DNA from: Hyperoodon ampullatus
Lineage: Eukaryota > Chordata > Mammalia > Artiodactyla > Ziphiidae
Length of the DNA stretch: 64,000 nucleotides
Assembly: GCA_949752795.1 (NCBI GenBank)
Contig: OX457056.1
Location: 93,828,942-93,892,941, forward strand
Direction of reading: 5' to 3'
Shown here: piece by piece, positions 55,720 through 64,000 of the stretch
How the letters are laid out: each line of letters begins with the position of its first letter
Numbering within the stretch: position 1 is the stretch's first letter
Position numbers and translations under genes: made by a program
The notes under the pieces: generated by a model
What the model saw: the letters and a program-made list of their open reading frames with translations, nothing else
Databases searched by the model: none
What the model was told of the DNA's origin: nothing

Positions 55720-56689
55720 CACAGTACTGGCAGGGGATTTGGAAGGCAAAAATTAGCAGGGACTGTTTCAAAGCTCCATCCATATAAAATCCAGAGGATG
55801 GGGGAGGTGCCTCCCCATGGACCACTCTTTGAGGGAGAGCTGTCCATATCAAAGAACAAAGTACTTGCCCAAACTCATCTCAAACGACAGCTTCACACTG
55901 GCTGTCTGTAGTGTCCCAGGAGGACTTCCCTCATGTCTTTATTCAAGGGTTACTTGTATTGCTGATTTCACAATTCACATCTCCCTGCTTCTCGCTTATG
56001 TGCTTAGACCGTGTTGAAAGGTCATTGCCGCCCACAATTCTTTCTCTTTGCACTGCTCTTTCGAGGGATGTAACCAGAATAGAGCAACGGGGACCAAGAG
56101 GTGGAAAGGTCCTCTCCAGTTCCATCTAGACAACGTAAATGTTTACGCACTGAATATAATTTGTGTTTAGAAGCATTTGCTGATGCCCAAGTGTAAGATA
56201 AGTACTGAGAGATCAAGATGAAGGAGGCGTGGTCCCTGAGCTTCTGGAGCTCAGCAGCTGGCAGGGGAGACAGCTAACCGAGCATGCGGATAAAGTGTGT
56301 CCAGGGTCCTTGGGGAAGAATTCACCTGTTTTTCTTGGTGCCAAGGTAAGGCTACAGAAGGAGAGTGTCATTGGAACTGGGGTCCTGAAGGGGGACCTGA
56401 AGTTGAGGGTGGAGGTGAAGGGAGGGTTCAGCTAAACAAGAAACGGAGAGGCAAGAGCTCGTGGCATGTTTAGTGCTGGTGCTGTCGGGAAGAGCCAGAG
56501 CCCAGAGTGCAGATCTTTGGGGGTGACTGCCCTGGTAACCACAGGTCAGTAGATCCTGAAAGATAACCCTGCTGTCTTGTGTCCAGTCCACAGGAGTGTG
56601 ATGACTACACTTCAGGATTTGGGAACAGAGTTGCCCACAGCAAGTCTTTGGTGCTGTACTTTGGTATAGTCTTTGGTGCTACACTTGCG
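55720..56689. other. Unique sequence
   Basis: Nothing recognised. Confidence 0.4.
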
Positions 56690-56930
56690 CTAAACACTTA
56701 CTCATTTACCAGGTGGTCCGCTAAGCATGCTACATGCAGCAAACCTCACTGAATCCTTACAACTACCCTTGGAGTGGGTATTATGTGTCTATGCCCCATT
56801 TTACAGAGGAGAAGACAGGTTTAGCAATGTCAGTAATTCTATCAAAATCGTATAGCAAATAAGTAACAGAGCCAGGTTTTGAGCTCAGGTGAATAAGACT
56901 CCAAATCTCTTCCTAACTGCCTCTCCTTCC
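56690..56930 (-). repeat. MIR
   Basis: 'cattttacagaggagaagac', 'agtaacagagccaggttttg' and an upstream 'gaatccttacaactaccctt'. Confidence 0.82.
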
Positions 56931-56934
56931 TATT

Positions 56935-57597
56935 GTGAGGCACAGAGTTCCATTGATGAATCTGTGTGTGCGATTTATCTCAATTTTATAGCCCAAATCA
57001 TATTTTGGAGACTCCAGGACTGCAACTAATCAGGATCAGGTAATTTTACCCAATATCACACAAGGGATTAATTACCTTAAGCTTAGGTAAGGAGCATCTC
57101 TCCTAAGAAGATTAAAGTTTTTAATTTGGGAGAATGACAGGAACTTATCCTGCACCAGCAGGGGGTCTCCAGGAAGGAGACATGGACATCCCTTAAGGGA
57201 GAGCTCCTCCTTTGCCAGGCTCCCCCATTTCTATTCCTCTTATAGTTTGGTACTCTGGTCCCTGCTGCAAACAACCCTTTAAAGAAGGTCAGGGCTGATT
57301 AAGAATGTGGTATAAGAGAAAAACAGTTATTTTCCACCTTGTAGAGTTACTAGACAGAGCAGGGAATCTGACTTTGAAAGGCAGATGTATCCTGTCATCA
57401 GAGCTTCATTCACCTTTGAATTCAAGATTTTGCCCTCAAATCAGGATTTTGATTATCTTGCCAAGATCTTACCTAGAGCTGTTAGTTTTGTTCAATTCAC
57501 TTATTTCAAGATAGAATGATTTACTGGGCATAGAAGAAAGCTGAGAGTTACAAGGAAAAAAAATCAGCCTCACTCTTGAATCTTATTTAGAAAACCT
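56935..57597. other. Unique sequence
   Basis: No repeat or gene recognised. Confidence 0.4.
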
Positions 57598-57925
57598 TAT
57601 TCATTCATTCATTCATTCATTCATTCCATACAACAAATTCAGATGGAGCACCTCCATGTGCTGGGTTCAGGGGGGTATAATACAGACCTTGAGACCTGAT
57701 GCTTGCCCTTGAGGAATGTGCACCCTTTTGGATGAGAAACAGATGAGTAACCAATCACAGCCCACAGTGACAAGAGCTACAATATGTACACACAGTCTTA
57801 AAAAGTAAAAAGATGGGGCAACTACCCAGCAGAGAATGGGGTTGAGGAAAGATCAGAGAAGACTTCTTGGAAATGGTGAAATCTGAGTCCTGAAGAATCA
57901 ATCTTCAGGAGCATTTAATTCATGC
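57598..57925 (-). mobile_element. L2 3' end, antisense, with (TTCA)n
   Basis: Starts with about seven TTCA/ATTC units (the L2 terminal tetranucleotide), then 'catgtgctgggttcaggggg' and later 'gaagacttcttggaaatggt'. Confidence 0.7.
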
Positions 57926-57929
57926 TTTA

Positions 57930-58812
57930 AAATCAATCCTCCTTAAAACCAATAAAACCAAATCATGTGATCATGCAGTCACCTGGACAATAATAACATA
58001 TGCAACATTTGTAGCCAACAGTCCAGATTATGGGCAAATTCACTTTCAAAGCAAAGATCAAAAGGAACAATCAATACAGCGGAACACACAACAAAATATG
58101 CTCTGATGTTAGTTGATGAGGAAAGCTTAAAATTAGTGTTCTAGTACAGCAGTAATTTCAAAGTTAGACACTAGGTGGTGTTCTTAGCACAGTTTGCTAT
58201 CTTTGACATTGCCTGGAAAGAGCCAGCTAGGGAAGGTTCACTCTTTCCAGGAAAAAGAAAACAAAACAAAACTCTGAATACAGCTATCATGAAAGTGGTT
58301 GTATAGGAAGGAATAATACCTTTCATGGTATCTTTTCCCTACAATGAACAATAAATGTATCTTAGGTTTACAGCAAATGCTTTCTTGTAGACAGTCACAT
58401 CTACAATGATGTGAACCACTGGAAGAACAGACTCTCCGGACCCTTTCAGACAAGTTGTTTTGTAAAGAAAGCAATGAGTCTGGATAATGGAGCCAGGAGT
58501 TCATATTCAAGAGTCCCCAGGCAAACTTGACCTATCACTCAACTTCATAGTCTCCAAGGAGAAGCTTGCAACTTGGGAGAAGTTGTTAGAGAAACGTCAG
58601 CACCCAAATCACCAGGTATGGGCTGTGATACACAATGCGTGCCGCCCCCTCTGTTAATAGAAAAATGCTATCGTAGAGAATTAGAGGTACTATGCAAAGC
58701 AGGTTAAGCTTCTTGACTTAAAGGAGGTATGAGAATACCGGATGTTAGCAATAAGTCTCAAAGATGACAACGATAAGGGGAAACCTAACCTCTTAAAGCC
58801 ATCCTCATAAAA
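57930..58812. other. Unique sequence
   Basis: No repeat recognised. A weak CTCF-like 'acactaggtggtg' at 58168-58180. Confidence 0.4.
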
Positions 58813-58826
58813 TATCAAGAATTTGA

Positions 58827-59038
58827 GGCTTCCCTGGTGGCGCAGTGGTTGAGAGTCCGCCTGCCGGTGCAGGGGACGCGGGTTCGTGCCCCAGTCTGGG
58901 AAGATCCCACATACCGCGGAGCAGCTGGGCCCGTGAGCCATGGCCGCTGAGCCTGCTCATCCAGAGCCTGTGCTCTGCAACGGGAGAGGCCACAGCAGTG
59001 AGAGGCCCGCATACGGCAAAAAAAAAAAAAAAAAAAAA
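58827..59038 (+). mobile_element. CHR-type SINE, short subtype
   Basis: Full body with an A21 tail. 13-bp TSD 'atcaagaatttga' at 58814-58826 and 59039-59051. Confidence 0.96.
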
Positions 59039-59054
59039 ATCAAGAATTTGATAA

Positions 59055-60386
59055 CACAAGAGAAAAAAGAAAAATGAAGGAAATAATTACAACTGAAAGT
59101 ATTTTAGGCAAACAGGTAAATTATAGGGGAGAGGAGTGTAGATCTCATTTATTATATGTAAAAGGATTGTTGAAAACAAGAAATCAGCAAGATGCTAGGC
59201 TGAAAATGAAAAAGGAGAAAATGACTCATTCTTGATAATATATTAGGCAAGCAGGTCATTTATACTTGGTTTCCAAACACTTGGCTAAGAACCAGTCCTG
59301 ATCCATGCCAAGGTTTCGCTAATCTGTGAGGAAAGCAGACAGCTCCGTCCATCTCTGACACCCATGGTGCATCTGCGGGAGCGGATGAGGTGCTGAAGCA
59401 GATGCGGGGAGGGGTCACATTAAGGATGGTGGTGTATTAGTCTTGTAGTTGGCATGGGATAATTTTTAACATCTTACATATAATCGAGCACTATATTTCT
59501 TAAAAGCCAGCTTGGAGTGAGCAGTGTTTCTTTCCTGTAATAGTAGAGCCAGTGACTGTTACTATGGAGTTACTTAAGAAACACTATCCATCCCCACTCT
59601 GGTAGTTGCCAGGCTCTCTCCAATTCTGCGTGGATTCTGACCCTTGCTCCCTGTATACAATGCGCCATGAAAGGAATCCCTCTAAAGACAGAGGCCCAGA
59701 GGTTCTTATACTGAATATCCATATCTATGCTGAAAATGTAGACTGGGAAGGTCTAGGCATGGACAAGATATTTCTCACCACATCATGGAAGGAAGAAAAG
59801 TCTGTTTAAGGGATGCATGGTTACTCTCCTTTCTGATGTGTGCAGGCATCCCTGAAGGACATTTTGAGACTCTTGGGATCATTGACTTATATTTGGAATT
59901 CATGCCAGTAACTATCTGGGTCTCCAATCTTCAACGGTCATATCAGCAGGAGGGTTTTAGATGTAGAAGATTGATAGAGCCTGACAGCACTTGTGCTGGT
60001 TTCCATGGTGACATGCTGAGTACTTACTGGTCCTTAAAGACCAACCACATGAATAATTTAAATTATTTATTAAGGGCTGCCTAGCCTAGAATATGGAGAT
60101 CTGAGTTAAGAAAAAATTTAAAGCCTCTGCTTCTGGAACATAAGTGATAGATAGAGATACCTAAAAGGAGGCTTAAAAGTAATACTTAGGAGTGGTTTTC
60201 TTTATAGAAAAATCAAAACATACAGAGATCAGCTATAAACATTTATATATCAGAGAATTGTTTCAATGCATTACCTGGAGCTTTACAAGATTTTCAGGCC
60301 CTTTAGGGAAGTGTTTCAGTACATGTACAGCCTTATTCATTCTTTTACTGCAATCTTAGTTCCCTTAACTATGCACCTGTGGGCCT
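59055..60386. other. Unique stretch, about 1.3 kb
   Basis: No element or gene recognised. Confidence 0.45.
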
Positions 60387-60395
60387 TACTTTACT

Positions 60396-60603
60396 TTTTT
60401 TTTTTTTTTTGCGGTACGCGGGCCTCTCACTGCTGTGGCCTCTCCCGTTGTGGAGCACAGGCTCCAGACACTCAGTCTCAGCGGCCATGGCTCACGGGCC
60501 CAGCCGCTCCACGGCATGTGGGATCTTCCTGGACCGGGGCACGAACCTGTGTCCCCTGCATCGGCAGGCAGACTCTCAACCACTGCGCCACCAGGGAAGC
60601 CCT
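60396..60603 (-). mobile_element. CHR-type SINE, short subtype
   Basis: Antisense body with a T-rich tail. TSD 'ttactttac' at 60387-60395 and 60604-60612. Confidence 0.94.
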
Positions 60604-60614
60604 TTACTTTACAT

Positions 60615-61165
60615 TTTTAAATTCACTTGGAATTATTGTATCTACAGTATACCTTTCAGCCCGAATCTATCTGGCCAGTTTTGGGCCCCTTTGAAACCAC
60701 GTGGGCTGCCAGCAGCCGTGGACAGTGAATGGTGAGCGCTCTCACCACTGCATGGCATCTGTAAACTTGGTCCAGAGGTGTCTTTCCTGTATCCCTCAAC
60801 ACCCTGGCTGAATCCCATGGATCAAGTTTGCACACATCTCTATTCTCAACTGTGCAGAAGCCACTCTGCTTCTGGCACCTGACTAGGTAAACAGGATTCC
60901 CAAACGGCTCATCTACCTCTGGCCACCTGGTCTCTACCCTCTTCTCCTGTCTGGACTCTTTCATGGATAGATCTGCCCCAAATTCTTTCAATTATTTCTT
61001 CAATAAGCCACTTCCTCAAGGCCAGCCTTGTATGGTAAGGCCTTGGACCACCCTCTTTGAGGATCACCCTTTAAGACAGCCTCACCAGATACCAACTGGC
61101 TCAGCAGGAGGGCCTGGATCAGAGTCACCCCCCCATTTTCATTCCTTCCTGCCTTCCTCCCTTTC
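60615..61165. other. Unique sequence
   Basis: Nothing recognised. A 111-codon minus frame (60991-60656) has no domain I know. Confidence 0.4.
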
Positions 61166-61169
61166 TTCC

Positions 61170-63780
61170 TTCTTTTGTAAATTCCACATTAGATCTCAAA
61201 TCCAAATCCTCAGCTCATGATGCATCATCACAATGGATCCATGCAAGGCTTCTTTCCATACCTTTCTGGTATGTACGAAATTATGTATTTCTTGTGAAAA
61301 AAAATATTGATGTCTCTATGCAGGTATTTTCAATGTACCCAAATCGTATTGCACCATATACCTCATTCTGTTTCTCACTTTTTCACTCAGCATTCTGGTT
61401 CAAAGGTCTCTCCATGTTGCTAAGCATATATCAAGCCTGGGTTAACCACTGCTTTATAATACTCCCTAGAGAATATCCACTACAAATGCTTCTCCATTCT
61501 CCCAGTGAGGGACCCCAAATGGCCTCCACCTCCCTGAAAAACAATGAACATCTTCATATATGTCCCCTCATGGGCCTTTGTCAGACTTTCTCTGGCACAG
61601 GCACCCAGATATCCAGCCCACAACAAACCTCTGGATTCCTCAGTAGAATGGCTGGGTCACAGGATATATTTAGTCTTAACTTGACCAAATAGGGCAGATG
61701 GCTATCCAACCTGGCTGTACCAGTCCACACAGCCACCAGCAGGAATTAAGGATCTTGACATCCCCACCTCTCCACAACAGTCGGGTTGAGCTCCCACTTT
61801 GTAATTTGTGTTAATCTGATGTGAATAAAGTAATAGATTTTTGTTTTAATTTGCATTTATTGAAAAGCTCAGTGAGTCTGAGCATCTCATCACAGACTGG
61901 ATATCATATTATGTTTTCTCTTCTTATAAATCTAGTGTTTTTTTCCTTTGACTGAATGTCTATTGGAATTCACAAGTCTACTACCTGTTCTCTGCCTGTT
62001 ACCTTTGTCCATGATTATTTTCATTGAACAGAAAAACTTATTTATGATGTAATCAAATCCATACACTTTAGACTCATGGTTTGTAACTTCGGGGCTTTTG
62101 TTGAAGAAGTTTGTTCCCATCTCTGAGTCACAAAGATATTCTCCCTTGTATCTTCTATTAACTTTATGTCTTTGCCCTTTGTATGTTTAGGTCTTAATCT
62201 AGCTACAGTCCATCCGTGTACGTGGTGTTAGACAGGAATAGAGTTCTCCCTCTGAGCCCCAATTGTGTTTCATTGGTCTATTTGTTCTTTTATCAGACTT
62301 GTACTGTTTTTATTACTATGACTTTGTGGTAAAGCGAGCCCCCATTCCCCCACCCTTTGTTCTTCTTTTTCAAAGTTGACTTGGTTACTCATGGATCCTT
62401 AAACTTCTTTATCAAATTTACATAAAATTGTTGGGTTTCTAAAAAGAAAAGCTAGCTGGAATTTCATTGGGATCTCATTGAATTTATGGCTTTCTTTGCT
62501 AAGAACTGACATCTTTATTATATTAAGTTATCCCATTCAAGAGTACAGAATAACTCTTCATTTACTCATATCGTATTTATATCTCTTAATTGAGTTTCAT
62601 ATTTTCTCCACTGAGATTCTAAGTATTCGTTTCTTAATCAAATTGTTTCAATAACAGTTGCTTAGTAATACTTCTAAATTTCTGGTAAGTCTAGCTCCCC
62701 CTTGTTGTCATATTTTTTTTTCTCTTCAGAATATTCCAAGCTAGTCTTTAAAAGAAAAAGCTTCCGTATTTATATCTAACCTCCATACAGAATTTATTTT
62801 TACAGCTTGATGAATATTCCATAAGATGAATACTACATACTTGTATACCAGAGAGATCACTAAATGTTCTTTGATAAATTAATCCCTAGGTACTTTATCA
62901 TTTTTGTTTCTGTTGTGAAATGTATCCTATTTAAAAAATATATATTTAGTAAATAGTTGTTACTGGTGTAGAGAAATGCTAGTGATTTTTTTTTTTTTTT
63001 TTTTTTTTTGCGATACATGGGCCTCTCACTGCTGTGTCCTCTCCCATTACAGAGCACAGGCTCCGGATGCACAGGCTCAGTGGCCATGGCTCACGGGCCC
63101 AGCCACTCCGTGGCATGTAGGATCTTCCCGGACTGGGGCACGAACCCGTGTCCCCTGCATCGGCAGGCGGACTCTCAACCACTGCACCCCCAGGGAAATC
63201 CCTGATTTTTTTAGTTGTATCTGGCAACCTTGCTGAAGTCTTATCTGTTCTAATAGTTGGTTGATTATTCTAATGGTTTTCTATATAGATGATCTTATCC
63301 ATGGCAAATGACAATTATTCCTTTCCCCTTCAAATCCTTTTGCCTCTTATTCAATTTCTTTCCTTACAGTGCATTTCTCAGGACCCCCAATATTAAGTTA
63401 AACAGTATCAGTTATAGTGAGCATCCTGTCCAGTACCCAGTCTCAGAAGGAATTCCTCTAGAATTTCTCCACCAAACATAATGTTTTCTGTAGATACTTA
63501 GCATTTGACCTTTATAAAATAAGGGTATTTCCTTCCAGATCTGATTTTCTAAGAGTTTTTATTTTTAATCATACATAGTTATTAAATTCTATCAGTGCTT
63601 TTCTCTGGTTCTATTACAGTAATTGTATAGTTTTTCTCTTTTAGTCTATTGATGTGGTAAGTTATATTGATTGATTTTCTGATGTTGAATCATCTTTGTT
63701 TTCCCGGAGGTAAAACTTTCTTAATAGTGTCTTATTTTTGTAATATAGATAATGATGATGATGAATAGTTAGACTGGCCT
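61170..63780 (-). mobile_element. Old L1 (L1M-type), antisense, split by a SINE
   Basis: About 2.4 kb of decayed L1 in antisense: 3' UTR ('cattctgtttctcacttttt', 'tggttcaaaggtctctccat'), then ORF2 traces ('gttaatctgatgtgaataaa', 'gatctcattgaatttatggc', 'tgatgttgaatcatctttgt'). No frame survives. The SINE at 62986 interrupts it. Confidence 0.7.
62986..63201 (-). mobile_element. CHR-type SINE, short subtype
   Basis: Antisense body with a T24 tail and a few more mismatches than the other short copies. Short, T-rich TSD ('tgattttt' on both sides). Confidence 0.93.
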
Positions 63781-63784
63781 CACT

Positions 63785-63800
63785 ATATATATATATATAT
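63785..63800. repeat. (TA)n next to a SINE
   Basis: 'tatatatatatatata' directly at the tail side of the SINE that follows. Confidence 0.85.
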
Positions 63801-64000
63801 TTTAAATAAATTTATTTATGTATTTTTGGCTGCGTTGGGTCTTCATTGCTGCGCGTGGGCTTTCTCTAGTTGCTGCGAGCAGGGGCTGCTATTTGTTGTG
63901 GTGCGCGGGCTTCTCATTGCGGTGGCTTCTCTTGTTGCGGAGCACAGGCTCTAGGTGCGCAGGCTTCAGTAGTTGTGGCTCGAGGGCTCTAGAGCACAGG
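63801..64000 (-). mobile_element. CHR-type SINE, long subtype, cut by window end
   Basis: 'tttttggctgcgttgggtct', 'gcttctcattgcggtggctt' and 'agtagttgtggctcgagggc' are the long subtype in antisense. Its head lies beyond the window. Confidence 0.92.

Noticed and set aside
1..64000. CRISPR array or prokaryotic mobile system
   Set aside because: The regularly recurring units are SINEs and microsatellites, unevenly spaced and on both strands. There are no short direct repeats with unique spacers.

Overview
This is a stretch of mammalian nuclear DNA, almost certainly from a cetacean. The diagnostic signal is a tRNA-derived SINE (opening 'gcttccctggtggcgcagtg', pol III A and B boxes, A-rich tail) of the CHR type known from whales and hippos. 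It is present about 18 times on both strands, mostly with clean target-site duplications (TSDs). Cetartiodactyl-type L1 elements and a deep layer of pan-mammalian fossils (MIR, L2, MER5/MER20-type hAT elements, Tigger, MaLR-like LTRs, ERVL) agree with this. A toothed whale is my best guess, but sequence inspection alone cannot fix the species.

I find no convincing protein-coding gene, rRNA, tRNA gene or CRISPR array. The window reads as intergenic or deep-intronic sequence. The longer open frames are pieces of L1 ORF1/ORF2, antisense shadows of L1 or SINE copies, or chance frames; the longest one outside a repeat is 202 codons at 55111-55719.

Layout. 1-8.7 kb: an LTR-like repeat, an old L1 3' end, a second LTR-like repeat, MER5, MIRs, a (CT)n tract and unique DNA. 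8.7-11.6 kb: a young truncated L1 with TSD, then an antisense L2 broken by MER20. 13-19 kb: SINEs, MIRs, hAT fossils and a solo LTR with TSD. 20-24.4 kb: an old L1 end, a perfect hairpin, and a long L2 split by an LTR. 26.9-33.1 kb: the largest element, a near-full-length antisense L1 (about 5.9 kb, dead) inside a Tigger1-like DNA transposon. 34-37.9 kb: SINEs and a complete short Tigger2-like transposon. 38-46.9 kb: G/C-richer unique DNA, a MIR containing an L2 containing a SINE, and a CpG-rich patch. 46.9-50.4 kb: a younger truncated L1, then a decayed ERVL-type pol remnant (integrase and dUTPase traces). 51-64 kb: MIRs, SINEs, old L1 fragments and microsatellites.

Nothing here works together as a pathway. 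The interest lies in the insertion stratigraphy, in microsatellites seeded by retroelements, in a few CTCF-like motifs (one carried by an L1 5' UTR), and in a small CpG-rich unique patch. Family names rest on recognition of the sequence and were not checked with a repeat library; where I was unsure of a name I say so.
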